Positions 18,255-27,489 are shown, counted from the first letter of the stretch. The stretch is 36,921 bases of DNA from Emticicia sp943368675 (GCA_943368675.1 CALRLN020000008.1:1-36921), one strand, 5' to 3'. The notes: generated by a model not told the origin, from the letters alone. Numbers and translations are program-made.

Positions 18255-18529
18255 GTTGGCAAAACCCCGCGTTTAGAAAAAATTAATACTTACTGGCACT
18301 TAATCTTCTACCTAAAAAAAATACCTAATTTGAAATTCATAAACATCTTATAATCAACAACATACAAAAACATTTTTTAGTATTTTATTAAAATTATTCA
18401 AACTTGCGTTGAAGCTTTTTTAAAAAAAACTATTTGTTTTTTGAATTATCTCTTCATTATTTTTGTAAAATGATTAATCCATCAAGGATCTTTTTCAGTA
18501 AAAACAAACTAAAAACCAAACAAACGATT
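18255..18529 (+). promoter_or_regulatory. AT-rich leader region and promoter of SusC/D pair 3
   Basis: The gap from stop to start is 331 nt, with no supportable ORF. TTTG (18433-18436), 21 nt, then TATTTTTG (18458-18465) matches the Bacteroidota promoter pattern and lies 64 nt before the ATG at 18530. The last bases (AACAAACTAAAAACCAAACAAACG) resemble the A/C-rich leaders of the other two SusC genes. Confidence 0.5.
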
Positions 18530-21500
18530 ATGAGGAAATCTCTTCTACCAAGCCTTCTTTTGGTATTGTTTTGGAGCGTGCAGGTTTTTGCACAAGACAA
18601 AACAGTATCCGGTAAGGTTACATCATCAGACGATGGTTCTGTTCTTCCGGGAGTAAGTGTTACAGTAAAAGGCTCTACTAAGGGTACCACAACAAATGCT
18701 GAAGGTGTCTACAGCATTACCGTTCCGGGCAACGCAACGCTTACATTCAGCTTTATTGGTTTTGTTACACAACAAGTAGCAGTAAACAACCGTGCAATTA
18801 TTGATTTACAATTAGTTTCTGACGCACAGGAATTGGCAGAAGCTATTGTAGTGGGTTATGGTACTACCTCTACTATTAAGAAAACGGGCGCCGTAGGTGT
18901 TGTAAACTCTGATAAAATTGAGAATACTCCTTTTACATCTGTCGACAAAGCTATTCAGGGCCGTGTGGCTGGTTTACAATCAGCAGGTGGCTCTGGTCAG
19001 CCTGGTTCTATCCAGAATATCCGAATCCGTGGTATCGGCTCAATGACGGCAGGTTCTGACCCGTTGTATGTAGTTGACGGCGTACCTATTAACTCAGGAG
19101 ATTTAACAAGAAATACGACGACTGCCAATGCTTTGGCAGGTATTAACCCTAATGATATTGAAAGCGTTACGGTTTTGAAAGATGCCGCTTCTGCCTCTAT
19201 CTATGGTTCTCGTGCAGCGAATGGCGTTATCCTGATTACCACTAAAAAAGGTAAAGCCGGAAAAACCAAAGTTCGTTTTGATACTGAAATCGGGGTTGCT
19301 GATATTGCTTATTTGAGTGATGCCAACCGTCCGTTATCAACTTCTGAATGGCGCGAATTGACTGCCGAAGGTCTTGTAAACGGTGGTCAGGCAGCTAATT
19401 TAACAGCAGCTCAGGCTTTGGTTGACCAGAACTTCAGAACTAACAACGGTGTAAATACCAACTGGTTAGACGAAGTTACACGTGTAGGTAAGCAACAACA
19501 ATATAACCTTTCGGTAAGCGGTGGAAATGACAGAACTCAATTCTACTTTTCAGGAGGTTATTTCAAACAGGAAGGAACAGTTATTGAATCTTTATTCAAT
19601 CGTTATACAGGTAATATGAACCTGACTAACAAAATAACTGATAAACTGACCTTAAAAACCAATTTATTGATTTCTTCTACTGGCCAGAAAGGCCCTGGAA
19701 CCGGTGGTTTATTTGCTAATCCGGTATTAACTGCTTACTTCTTATTACCTTCATATTCTCCAAGAAATGCCGACGGTACTGTAAATATTACAGGTCCTGA
19801 TTTCCCTGCAGGTGCGCTTTTTAATCCTATTGCTATTGCGCAAATGGATAAGAGAAAAACAACAGGTATGAAAGGTATCTCTACAGTAGCTTTAGAGTAT
19901 CAGGTATTGAGAGATTTAAAACTTTCTTCTAAAATTGGTTTAGATTATAACAACTACGAAGAAGACGTATATAACAACCCTTTTCAGGGTGATGGTAGGA
20001 ATGATGCAGGTCGTGCATCAAGATTATATACCCGTTATTTCAACTGGGTATGGACAAACCTTGCTGATTATACCTGGGATATTACAAAAAATGATGATTA
20101 TGTATTAAACATCATTGCCGGATACGAAGCACAAAAATCGCAACAATATTTTTCTAATGCTGTAGCATACGGTCTTCCCGCTAACCTGAACATCATTGTT
20201 CCATCGGCTGGCTCTGTTTATAACTCTGCTATTGGTTCAAATAGTGATTACTCATTTGCATCGGCTTTGGCAATGGCCAACTTCTCGGTTCAAAACAAAT
20301 ACGTTTTATCTGGTAGTTTCCGTAGAGATGGTTCTTCAAGATTCGGTAGCAATACCAGATATGGTAATTTCTGGTCTGTTGGTGGTGCATGGAATATACA
20401 CAAAGAAGCTTTCATGACAGATCTTACCTGGATTGACCAATTGAAACTGAGAGCTTCTTATGGTGTGAATGGTAACGCCGCTATCGGTGATTATGACTGG
20501 CAGCCAACGTATGCTTATGGTGCAGGATATAACTACTTAGGAGCAACAGGAAGTGGCCCTAACGCAGTTGGTAACGTAAACCTTACCTGGGAAGAAAACC
20601 GCCCGTTAGACATTGGTTTTGACGCAACTTTATTGAAAAAACGCTTGAATGTAACTTTTGAGTGGTATACCAGAAAAACAACGAACTTGTTGCTGGATGA
20701 GCCATTATCAAGAACAACAGGTTTCACCAGTTTTAAAAACAATATTGGTTCATTACAAAACCAGGGTATTGAAATAGCGCTTTCAGGAACACCTTTGATT
20801 ATCGGTGATTTCACATGGGATGCAAGTTTCAATATCTCTATGAATAAAAACAAAATTCTTACGCTTGTAAATAATGCAGATCAGGTTTCTGGTGCATTTA
20901 TCAGAAGAGTTGGTGAAGATTATCAGTCATTTTACGTAAGAGACTGGGCAGGTGTTGACCCAGCAACTGGTGCACCACAATGGTGGATTGACGGAACCCG
21001 TACAGAGAAAACAAGTACTTATAACAGTGCTAAACAATTTATCGTAGGTTCTGCTACTCCTAAAGCATTCGGTAGCTTGGGCTCTACTTTCAGCTTCAAA
21101 GGCTTAAGTCTTGATTTCTTGTTCTACTATAACTTCGGAAATATGGTGCGTGACAGCTGGGCGAACTATACGCAAAGTGATGGTTATAACGCAACATTCA
21201 ACAGGGTTGCTATTCAGATGACAAGATGGCAAAAACCTGGTGATATTACCAATGTGCCTAAATATGTATATGGTGGATCAGGTGCGTCAAACTCATTATC
21301 GAGCAGATACTTATATGGTGGCGATTATATCCGTCTGAGAGACATTTCATTCGGTTATACATTACCAACAAACCTTGTATCTAAAATCAAATTGAGTAAT
21401 GTAAAAGTATATGTAAGAGGAAGCAATATCTGGACATGGGTAAAAGACAAAAACCTGCCATACGATCCGGAAACTTATATCAACAGCTCAACTAACTTAG

Positions 21501-21550
21501 ATATATATCTTCCAAAAACGTTTACAGGTGGTTTACAAGTCGCGTTTTAA
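18530..21550 (+). CDS. SusC/RagA-type TonB-dependent outer-membrane transporter 3
   Basis: The frame opens at 18434, but the ATG at 18530 (MRKSLLPSLLLVLFWSVQVFAQ) gives a proper signal peptide and lies downstream of the predicted promoter. The product has 1006 residues. The CarboxypepD_reg-like domain spans about 24-105 (VSGKVTSSDDGSVLPGVSV). The RagA signature is EAIVVGYGTTSTIKKTGAV, followed by a canonical plug (AIQGRVAGLQSAGGSGQPG, IRIRGIGSM, LYVVDGVPIN, ASIYGSRAANGVILITTKKG). The barrel ends in GGLQVAF. Its sequence is more like mainstream SusC/RagA proteins than the other two, so it is a different lineage and not another local copy. Its SusD partner is 23 nt downstream. Cargo unknown. 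Confidence 0.93.
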   Translation: MRKSLLPSLLLVLFWSVQVFAQDKTVSGKVTSSDDGSVLPGVSVTVKGSTKGTTTNAEGVYSITVPGNATLTFSFIGFVTQQVAVNNRAIIDLQLVSDAQELAEAIVVGYGTTSTIKKTGAVGVVNSDKIENTPFTSVDKAIQGRVAGLQSAGGSGQPGSIQNIRIRGIGSMTAGSDPLYVVDGVPINSGDLTRNTTTANALAGINPNDIESVTVLKDAASASIYGSRAANGVILITTKKGKAGKTKVRFDTEIGVADIAYLSDANRPLSTSEWRELTAEGLVNGGQAANLTAAQALVDQNFRTNNGVNTNWLDEVTRVGKQQQYNLSVSGGNDRTQFYFSGGYFKQEGTVIESLFNRYTGNMNLTNKITDKLTLKTNLLISSTGQKGPGTGGLFANPVLTAYFLLPSYSPRNADGTVNITGPDFPAGALFNPIAIAQMDKRKTTGMKGISTVALEYQVLRDLKLSSKIGLDYNNYEEDVYNNPFQGDGRNDAGRASRLYTRYFNWVWTNLADYTWDITKNDDYVLNIIAGYEAQKSQQYFSNAVAYGLPANLNIIVPSAGSVYNSAIGSNSDYSFASALAMANFSVQNKYVLSGSFRRDGSSRFGSNTRYGNFWSVGGAWNIHKEAFMTDLTWIDQLKLRASYGVNGNAAIGDYDWQPTYAYGAGYNYLGATGSGPNAVGNVNLTWEENRPLDIGFDATLLKKRLNVTFEWYTRKTTNLLLDEPLSRTTGFTSFKNNIGSLQNQGIEIALSGTPLIIGDFTWDASFNISMNKNKILTLVNNADQVSGAFIRRVGEDYQSFYVRDWAGVDPATGAPQWWIDGTRTEKTSTYNSAKQFIVGSATPKAFGSLGSTFSFKGLSLDFLFYYNFGNMVRDSWANYTQSDGYNATFNRVAIQMTRWQKPGDITNVPKYVYGGSGASNSLSSRYLYGGDYIRLRDISFGYTLPTNLVSKIKLSNVKVYVRGSNIWTWVKDKNLPYDPETYINSSTNLDIYLPKTFTGGLQVAF

Positions 21551-21573
21551 AACAAAATTTCTAAAGAATTATC

Positions 21574-22965
21574 ATGAAAAGATTCAATTATAAAATAGTA
21601 GTTCTGGGAGTTCTTATTACAAGTTTTCTTTCTTCTTGTAAGGATTCTTTCTTAGAATTATCTCCATATACACAGGTTCCGAATGACGCCGCCGTGTCTA
21701 CTGAAGCTGACTTATTAGTTGCTTTAAGAGGAACTTATGCACAATTAAGAAGTGCTAACTTGTTTGGTCGCACTATTCCGGTTATCGGAGATTTAGGCGC
21801 TGACAACGTGTTTCTTTCGTCAAGAAACTCTGGTAGATATTTTGCATTTGACCAATACGTAATTACTACAGCTAATGCAGATTATGAAGGTTACTGGAAC
21901 AATGCTTATACTGCTATCTTAAGAGCCAATAATATCATCAATGCAAAATTGACTGATAATGCTACCGTAAATCAGATAAAAGGTGAGGCTTATGCGTTGA
22001 GAGCGTTATTATATTTCAATCTGGTTCGTAGCTTTGCAAAATCTGGTGATATGGCGGCCGAAGGTGTTCCGATTGTATTAACCTATGACCCGACACTTAA
22101 GCCAAAACGTAATACAGTGCAGGAAGTATATACACAGATTCAGGCTGACCTGGACAAAGCTTATGGTTCTATGACTGAATATAATGGTTCAGCCAGATTC
22201 TCTAAATTTGCAGCACGTGGCTTAGCGGCGAAAGTTGCTTTCTATGCAGGTGATTATGCAAAAGCATTGACATACTCACAGGAAGTAATTAATAGTGGTG
22301 GTTTTACTTTATTGACTTCTGGTGCAGTAGTAACTTACTGGGCTAACCCGGCTTCTACCTCTAATAAAGTAGAAACCCTGTTTGAGGTATCAGCTGATGC
22401 AACTTTAAATGTGGGAACGGATGAATTAGGGTATATATATAATCAGGCTGGTTATGGTGATTTACTGGCAAATGAGGAGTTATATAAACTTTATTCAGAT
22501 ACTGACGTCAGAAAGAAACTTATTACTATCGGTTCAAGAGCACAAGCTGAAAACCCTGCCTACATTGTTAATAAATACCAGAATGTAGCAGGTGACAGAG
22601 ACGATAAAAAAGTACTTCGTTTATCAGAAGTATATCTGATAGCGGCTGAATCTGCAGCTCGTACTAATAACGAAACTGATGCATTGAAATATCTGAATAC
22701 ACTTGTTGCACAAAGAGATGCTTCTTTAGTGTATGCTTCTACGGGTGCTACTCTGATTGAAGACATTATCACAGAACGCAGAAAAGAACTGGCTTTTGAA
22801 GGCGACAGATTCTATGATCTGAACCGTCTGAAAAGAGACATCGTTCGTGTAGGTGGAAAATACGCAATCAGAACTGTTCCATTCAGCAATAACTTCAGAA
22901 TAGGGCCGATTCCGCAATCTGAAAGAAATGCTAATCCGAATATTTCACAAAATCCTGGATATTAA
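21574..22965 (+). CDS. RagB/SusD family nutrient-binding outer-membrane lipoprotein 3
   Basis: The protein has 463 residues with a lipobox (LSSC, Cys22) followed by KDSF. The N-terminal half has the SusD_N pattern (LELSPYTQVPND, YWNNAYTAILRANNIINA, GEAYALRALLYFNLVRSFAK). The C-terminal half has the RagB/SusD pattern (LRLSEVYLIAAESAAR, ITERRKELAFEGDRFYDLNRLKRD, FRIGPIPQSERNANPNISQNPGY). This is the classical SusD group (PF14322/PF07980), unlike the SusD-like_2 proteins of pairs 1 and 2. It should bind the nutrient imported by the SusC just upstream. Confidence 0.93.
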   Translation: MKRFNYKIVVLGVLITSFLSSCKDSFLELSPYTQVPNDAAVSTEADLLVALRGTYAQLRSANLFGRTIPVIGDLGADNVFLSSRNSGRYFAFDQYVITTANADYEGYWNNAYTAILRANNIINAKLTDNATVNQIKGEAYALRALLYFNLVRSFAKSGDMAAEGVPIVLTYDPTLKPKRNTVQEVYTQIQADLDKAYGSMTEYNGSARFSKFAARGLAAKVAFYAGDYAKALTYSQEVINSGGFTLLTSGAVVTYWANPASTSNKVETLFEVSADATLNVGTDELGYIYNQAGYGDLLANEELYKLYSDTDVRKKLITIGSRAQAENPAYIVNKYQNVAGDRDDKKVLRLSEVYLIAAESAARTNNETDALKYLNTLVAQRDASLVYASTGATLIEDIITERRKELAFEGDRFYDLNRLKRDIVRVGGKYAIRTVPFSNNFRIGPIPQSERNANPNISQNPGY

Positions 22966-22982
22966 TTCAGATTTATAAGTGT

Positions 22983-23016
22983 AAGCCCGACTTAAAGCTT
23001 TAAGTCGGGCTTTTTT
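22983..23016 (+). terminator. intrinsic terminator of SusC/D pair 3
   Basis: A perfect 30-nt palindrome (22983-23012, AAGCCCGACTTAAAG and its complement) is followed by T to 23016. It is a very stable terminator that closes the SusC/D block. Confidence 0.92.
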
Positions 23017-23086
23017 ATACAAGCAACACTACACCTGCTTATTTTATCGTTGTATCAACAATATACTTGCTAAAATATTTCTGACT

Positions 23087-23740
23087 ATGAAAAAAATCAT
23101 TTTGTACATTTCTGTTTTTCTTGCCTGCCTGACTACAAAAGCCCAATATATGCAAGACGTAAACGGTAAACCTTTAATGTCAGGTAAATATGTGGATGTA
23201 GTCGGAACTCCATACCTTTTTGAAAACTGGACCAAGGGTGAAGTAACATTAACAGATGGGAAGATTCACAAGGATCTTGATCTTAAATATGACCAACTGG
23301 AAGGTATCGTTTTTTTTAAGGGCAAGAATGGAGCCGATCTGGGCTTTACTTCACCAGTGAAATCTTTTATACTTTATCCGAATAATGTAGCCATGAATTT
23401 TATTCTGGTTCCGGAAATAAAAGAAGTAGACAAAGACCCCTATTTTGAAGTTTTAAGTGAAGGCAAAAAAGTAAAGTTTTTGAAAAAAACCATGAAAGTA
23501 ATCAGAGAGGGAAAAGGTTATGGCTCAGCTACAACAACCAGAACATTTGCTGAAAACACCAATTATTACCTCTTAAAAGCAGATGGCACTTATACCAAAG
23601 TAAAAAAAGACAAAAAGGCAATTATTGCCTCACTGAGTGATAAATCAACAGAAGTAGAACAATATATCAAAGATAACAAGACGAATTTTAAAGAAGATGC
23701 CTCCGTTGCTGCCGTGATTAATTATTACAATACTTTGTAA
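23087..23740 (+). CDS. secreted protein of unknown function
   Basis: This is a 217-residue protein with a Sec signal peptide (MKKIILYISVFLACLTTKAQ, cleavage near KAQ). The mature part starts YMQDVNGKPLMSGKYVDVVGTPYLF and is rich in Lys, Asp and short beta-strands, with a Lys-rich region near residues 120-185 (KKTMKVIREGKGYG, KKDKKAIIASLSDKSTEV). No catalytic or binding motif is evident and I do not recognise a named domain. It lies between the terminator of pair 3 and its own terminator, so it is transcribed alone. Confidence 0.8.
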   Translation: MKKIILYISVFLACLTTKAQYMQDVNGKPLMSGKYVDVVGTPYLFENWTKGEVTLTDGKIHKDLDLKYDQLEGIVFFKGKNGADLGFTSPVKSFILYPNNVAMNFILVPEIKEVDKDPYFEVLSEGKKVKFLKKTMKVIREGKGYGSATTTRTFAENTNYYLLKADGTYTKVKKDKKAIIASLSDKSTEVEQYIKDNKTNFKEDASVAAVINYYNTL

Positions 23741-23747
23741 TGACGAA

Positions 23748-23773
23748 GAAGGGGCTTGCGTGAGCCCCTCTTT
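23748..23773 (+). terminator. intrinsic terminator of the secreted-protein gene
   Basis: AGGGGCT (23750-23756) and AGCCCCT (23763-23769) pair around a 6-nt loop, followed by a T-rich CTTTC. It lies just before the convergent end of the cysteine desulfurase. Confidence 0.75.
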
Positions 23774-23777
23774 CATT

Positions 23778-24926
23778 TTAAGCCAATTCTTTTTTGGCAT
23801 ATATTTCTGTCAGCACTTCTACTACTTTATCTATTTCTTCCTCAGTATTATATTTCCCAAACGAAAAGCGAACGTTTCCTCTATCAGGGTGAACTTTTAA
23901 AGCACCTAATACATGAGACCCCACATCTGTTCCACTCGAACACGCGCTACCTCCTGAACAGGAAACCTGGGCTATATCAAGACTAAACAATAGCATATCA
24001 TTGTCGTCGCTCGGTGGGAAACTAACGTTTAATACCGTATAAAGGCTATTTTCTACATCGGCAGAGTCGCCATTAAAAGTAATACCAGGAATATTTGCTG
24101 TCAGTTTTTCAATCATTCTGCTTTTCAGCCCTTTGATATGTGCCTGATGTGACGCCATATCCCTGTAAGCAATTTCAAGAGCCCGGGCCATACCTACAAT
24201 ACCATATACATTTTCTGTCCCACCACGCATATTACGCTCCTGTGAACCGCCATGTATGAACGGATGTATCTTATTATTAGCGTTGATATATAGAAAACCA
24301 ACGCCTTTGGGCCCATGAAATTTATGCGCAGCACCTACAATGAAATCTATATTCAGTTCCTGTAAATTATGGGTGTAATGCCCCATGGTCTGAACGGTAT
24401 CTGAATGAAAAATAGCATTGTACTTTTTGCAGATTTCGCTCACCTGCTTTAAGTCCAACAGATTACCAATTTCATTATTGCCATGCATTAAAGAAACCAA
24501 AGAGCGGGGTTTAGTGCTTAGCAGTTCCTCTAAATGCGTCAGGTCTATATGTCCTTTTGTATCAAGCTTTACAAAACTCAGTTCAATTATCCCTTGCTTT
24601 GCCAGATGCTCTAAAGTATGTAATACTGCATGATGCTCGATTGGGGAAGTAATGGCATGTTTAAGCTGATAAGTATCAATACTACAGGTAATGGCAGTAT
24701 TGTCTGCTTCTGTTCCACCTGAGGTAAAGAAAATCTCCGAAGGAGAGGCATTCAATAAAGTAGCTATGCTTTTACGCGCTTTTTCTATTGCAGAACGTAC
24801 CTGCCGCCCATGTGAATGGATAGAAGAAGGGTTCCCGAAGTTTTCTGTCATCAGGGGTAACATCGCTTGCAGAACTTCATCATCCAGACGAGTAGTAGCG
24901 GCATTGTCAAGATAGATACGAGGCAT
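23778..24926 (-). CDS. cysteine desulfurase (NifS/IscS family)
   Basis: This 382-residue PLP enzyme takes sulfur from cysteine for Fe-S cluster, tRNA or cofactor thiolation, forming a persulfide. The N-terminus YLDNAATT is characteristic. TSGGTEADN and EHHAVL contact PLP, and the Schiff-base lysine is Lys202 in AAHKFHGPKG. GGSQERNMRGGTEN is the conserved loop near 226-239. The active-site cysteine is Cys329 in CSGGSACSSG. The family usually has Ser before AHK, and here it is Ala, a common minor variant. No isc/suf scaffold gene is adjacent, so iscS versus nifS cannot be decided. A good promoter lies just upstream. Confidence 0.93.
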   Translation of the reverse strand: MPRIYLDNAATTRLDDEVLQAMLPLMTENFGNPSSIHSHGRQVRSAIEKARKSIATLLNASPSEIFFTSGGTEADNTAITCSIDTYQLKHAITSPIEHHAVLHTLEHLAKQGIIELSFVKLDTKGHIDLTHLEELLSTKPRSLVSLMHGNNEIGNLLDLKQVSEICKKYNAIFHSDTVQTMGHYTHNLQELNIDFIVGAAHKFHGPKGVGFLYINANNKIHPFIHGGSQERNMRGGTENVYGIVGMARALEIAYRDMASHQAHIKGLKSRMIEKLTANIPGITFNGDSADVENSLYTVLNVSFPPSDDNDMLLFSLDIAQVSCSGGSACSSGTDVGSHVLGALKVHPDRGNVRFSFGKYNTEEEIDKVVEVLTEIYAKKELA

Positions 24927-24943
24927 TTTTTATTTGGTTTCTG

Positions 24944-24974
24944 CAAAATTAATATTTGTTTTTGTATTGTACAA
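24944..24974 (-). promoter_or_regulatory. promoter of the cysteine desulfurase gene
   Basis: On the minus strand TTG (24974-24972), 20 nt, then TAATTTTG (24951-24944) matches TAnnTTTG exactly. The start codon is 17 nt beyond the -7 box, so the leader is only about 10 nt. Confidence 0.55.
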
Positions 24975-25031
24975 CCCATAATATTGATAGACTAAGCAAA
25001 TTTTATTTGGTAAAGTCTGGTATATAAGCAG

Positions 25032-25499
25032 TTATAATTCTACACTTGCATTTCTTTTGAAAGCTGCACCAAAGTCAATCATCGACTCTGTTTTGAGTAC
25101 ACCGCTGATATTATCAATTTTATCATATAGCACCTTCCGCATGTGTTCGCTCGATTTAGCAACTATACGGGTATAGAGCGTATACTGACCTGTAATATAA
25201 TAGCACTCTGTTACTTCAGGTATTTTTTTTAACTCTTCAATAATCAGTTTTGAGTCCGAATCCTCTTTCAGAATAATACCGGTAAAAGCGCTCCACTCAT
25301 AACCTAACTTACGCTCATCCAGAATAATTCCTGCGCCTTTCAGAATCCCTGCTTTCTTCAGGCGAGCTACGCGCTGATGCACCATTGTATTCGAAATATT
25401 CAGATTCTTGGCAATTTCTGAATAAGGTTTCCGGCCGTCTTTTTCTAACTGGATCAGGATCTGTTTATCAAACTCGTCTAAAAATTCTTTATTAATCAT
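25032..25499 (-). CDS. Lrp/AsnC family transcriptional regulator
   Basis: This 155-residue protein has the standard Lrp architecture. A winged helix-turn-helix spans about 8-62 (DEFDKQILIQLEKDGRKPYSEIAKNLNISNTMVHQRVARLKKAGILKG). A RAM ligand-binding and oligomerisation domain spans about 72-150 (SAFTGIILKEDSD, then VTECYYITGQYTLYTRIVAK). Lrp proteins sense amino acids and commonly control neighbouring amino-acid genes and themselves. The gene is divergent from an ornithine aminotransferase, and the intergenic region holds inverted repeats, so local control is likely. The effector cannot be named. Confidence 0.92.
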   Translation of the reverse strand: MINKEFLDEFDKQILIQLEKDGRKPYSEIAKNLNISNTMVHQRVARLKKAGILKGAGIILDERKLGYEWSAFTGIILKEDSDSKLIIEELKKIPEVTECYYITGQYTLYTRIVAKSSEHMRKVLYDKIDNISGVLKTESMIDFGAAFKRNASVEL

Positions 25500-25515
25500 A
25501 AGTCAAAAATCATTT

Positions 25516-25595
25516 TTTCTGATAAATCATCAGAAATATTTATTTATTCAGACAATAATAAATCAAATATAACTTATTTATTGAATATTATAAGT
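25516..25595. promoter_or_regulatory. candidate Lrp operators between the regulator and ornithine aminotransferase
   Basis: TTTCTGAT (25516-25523) and ATCAGAAA (25529-25536) are perfect 8-bp arms around 5 nt, the size of a typical Lrp/AsnC site. Further dyads include ACTTAT (25572-25577) with ATAAGT (25590-25595), and ATTTATT/AATAAAT arms near 25541-25563. A minus-strand -7 box, TATATTTG (25571-25564), could serve the regulator gene. Confidence 0.45.
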
Positions 25596-25611
25596 CATTT
25601 TAACATATTTG
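25581..25611 (+). promoter_or_regulatory. promoter of the ornithine aminotransferase gene
   Basis: TTG (25581-25583), 20 nt, then CATATTTG (25604-25611) is one mismatch from TAnnTTTG. It lies 35 nt before the ATG at 25647, so a TTG start at 25581 would be untranscribed. Confidence 0.45.
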
Positions 25612-25646
25612 AAGCATTTACTAAAGAAAAACTAAATACTATAGAT

Positions 25647-26885
25647 ATGTTAGTAGATACTCAACTAAGCGAACAACTGATTGAACTGGAAGAACGCTAC
25701 GGAGCTCATAATTATCATCCGCTTTCGGTGGTTTTAGATAAAGGAAAAGGTGTCTATGTATGGGATGTTGAAGGCAAACGCTATTATGATTTCCTGTCGG
25801 CATATTCTGCAGTTAATCAGGGGCATTGCCATCCTCGTATTATTAATGCCTTAATTGAGCAATCACAAAAACTCACGCTAACCTCCCGGGCTTTTTATAA
25901 TTCCATGCTTGGGCGCTTTGAAGAGTTTATCACCCGATACTTTGGCTATGACAGGGTATTGCCCATGAACACCGGAGTAGAAGCTGTGGAAACAGCCATG
26001 AAGCTGTGCAGGAAGTGGGGGTATCAGGTAAAAGGTATTCCTGAAAATAAGGCAAAAATTATTTTTGCCGGTGGAAATTTTCATGGCAGAACCCTATCTG
26101 TGATTTCTGCCTCTACTGATTCAATCGCACGTAGGGAGTTTGGCCCTTATATGACTGGCATCGAAATAGTGCCTTATAACAATATAGAAGCACTGGAAGA
26201 GGCCCTGATTAATGATCCATATGTTGCAGGTTTTATTGTAGAACCCATACAAGGCGAAGCAGGCGTGGTGGTTCCTGACGATCAGTATCTGCCTGAGGCC
26301 TACCGATTATGCAAGGCAAGCAATGTACTTTTTATTGCTGACGAGATACAGACAGGTATTGCCCGAACAGGTAAATTGCTGGCATGTGATCATTATGGTA
26401 TAAGACCAGATATGATTATCTTAGGTAAAGCGCTGTCTGGAGGTGTATTGCCTGTATCGGCAGTATTAGCTGACGACGAAATTATGCTTACCCTAAAACC
26501 AGGAGAGCATGGCTCTACCTATGGGGGAAACCCGCTTGCCTGCGCAGTAGCTATGGAGGCATTGAAAGTAGTAAAAGATGAGAATCTTGCGCAAAATGCA
26601 GAGCATCTGGGTAATATATTCCGTAATGAAATGCAAAAGTTAGTAAGCGAAACGGGTATTGTTACACAGATACGTGGAAAAGGCCTGCTAAATGCCATTT
26701 TGATTGATACGAATGAAGATTCTGATTTGGCCTGGGATATTTGTCAGAAACTGAAAGATAATGGACTATTAGCAAAACCTACACATGGTAACAAGATACG
26801 TCTTGCTCCTCCTTTGATAATGACTGAGTCTCAATTATGGGATTGTATCGATATTATATCAGATACTATCAGAAGCTTTGAGTAA
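25647..26885 (+). CDS. rocD: ornithine--oxo-acid aminotransferase (ornithine aminotransferase)
   Basis: This 412-residue class-III PLP aminotransferase moves the delta-amino group of ornithine to 2-oxoglutarate, giving glutamate semialdehyde for proline or glutamate. LSAYSAVNQGHCHPRI, MNTGVEAVETAMKLCRKWGY and GNFHGRTLSVISASTD are hallmarks of ornithine aminotransferase and separate it from acetylornithine or GABA aminotransferases. The PLP aspartate is in ADEIQTG (Asp232) and the Schiff-base lysine is Lys261 in LGKALSGG. The frame opens at a TTG at 25581, but the ATG at 25647 follows the promoter and gives the family's usual length of about 400 residues. The divergent Lrp regulator probably controls it. 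Confidence 0.92.
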   Translation: MLVDTQLSEQLIELEERYGAHNYHPLSVVLDKGKGVYVWDVEGKRYYDFLSAYSAVNQGHCHPRIINALIEQSQKLTLTSRAFYNSMLGRFEEFITRYFGYDRVLPMNTGVEAVETAMKLCRKWGYQVKGIPENKAKIIFAGGNFHGRTLSVISASTDSIARREFGPYMTGIEIVPYNNIEALEEALINDPYVAGFIVEPIQGEAGVVVPDDQYLPEAYRLCKASNVLFIADEIQTGIARTGKLLACDHYGIRPDMIILGKALSGGVLPVSAVLADDEIMLTLKPGEHGSTYGGNPLACAVAMEALKVVKDENLAQNAEHLGNIFRNEMQKLVSETGIVTQIRGKGLLNAILIDTNEDSDLAWDICQKLKDNGLLAKPTHGNKIRLAPPLIMTESQLWDCIDIISDTIRSFE

Positions 26886-26910
26886 ATATAAACCAATTAT
26901 TCCTAAAGGT

Positions 26911-27465
26911 TTAGTACTCCCAGCTTTTAGGTAAGCCCATTTGTTTGGCATAAAAAGCAGGGGCATAAGTATGCACCCGTTCTAATAGTTGATTTATACC
27001 ACGCTCAAACTCAATGTAATAATCTTCGTGAAGTTTGGGCAATTTTTTTAGTATAAATTCAGTCCTCTTGGCTATATATAGTGCAACGGTATCAGACTTC
27101 TTGTTGTATTTCTCTAATAATTTGAACTGATTCTCGAAAAACATATTCAAGAGGTAAAGCGTAAGCTCTATTTCTCCATATTTGTCTTTGGTCACTTTTA
27201 CATGGTTGGTAATCCTTGCATTCAAATCACGCATATCCATCATAGCCCAACCGGGTGTTTCGTGATACATTTTTGAAACCCTCAGGATGCTTTTTCTGAT
27301 TTCCTCTCTTCTTTCTTCCAGAAAAGATTCATTTTCAAGCAATTGGTATTGCAATTGCTCTATCAGTAAAGCATTCTTTCCTATCAGCTTTAAAAGCATT
27401 TTGTCTTTTTCTTTGACAGGAAGCCCCAGAATGGCCTTCTCGAGTTCTTTTGATATTTTTGACAT
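26911..27465 (-). CDS. conserved-type hypothetical protein
   Basis: This is a 184-residue protein with no signal or membrane segment, rich in charged residues and mostly helical in pattern. KEKDKMLLKLIGKNALLIEQLQYQLLENESF could be a short coiled coil. Features such as YHETPGWAMMDMRDLNARITNHVKVTKDKYGEIELTLYLLNMFFENQF and the C-terminal AFYAKQMGLPKSWEY look like a folded family and not random translation, but I cannot name it. It is downstream of the FKBP genes on the same strand and separated from them by a terminator, so it may have its own promoter. It is convergent with the ornithine aminotransferase gene. Confidence 0.75.
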   Translation of the reverse strand: MSKISKELEKAILGLPVKEKDKMLLKLIGKNALLIEQLQYQLLENESFLEERREEIRKSILRVSKMYHETPGWAMMDMRDLNARITNHVKVTKDKYGEIELTLYLLNMFFENQFKLLEKYNKKSDTVALYIAKRTEFILKKLPKLHEDYYIEFERGINQLLERVHTYAPAFYAKQMGLPKSWEY

Positions 27466-27489
27466 TAATATGAAAGATGTTCGATACTA

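Noticed and set aside
18434..18529. Upstream extension of the third SusC frame
   Set aside because: It covers the predicted promoter and would put 32 non-signal residues before a clear signal peptide.
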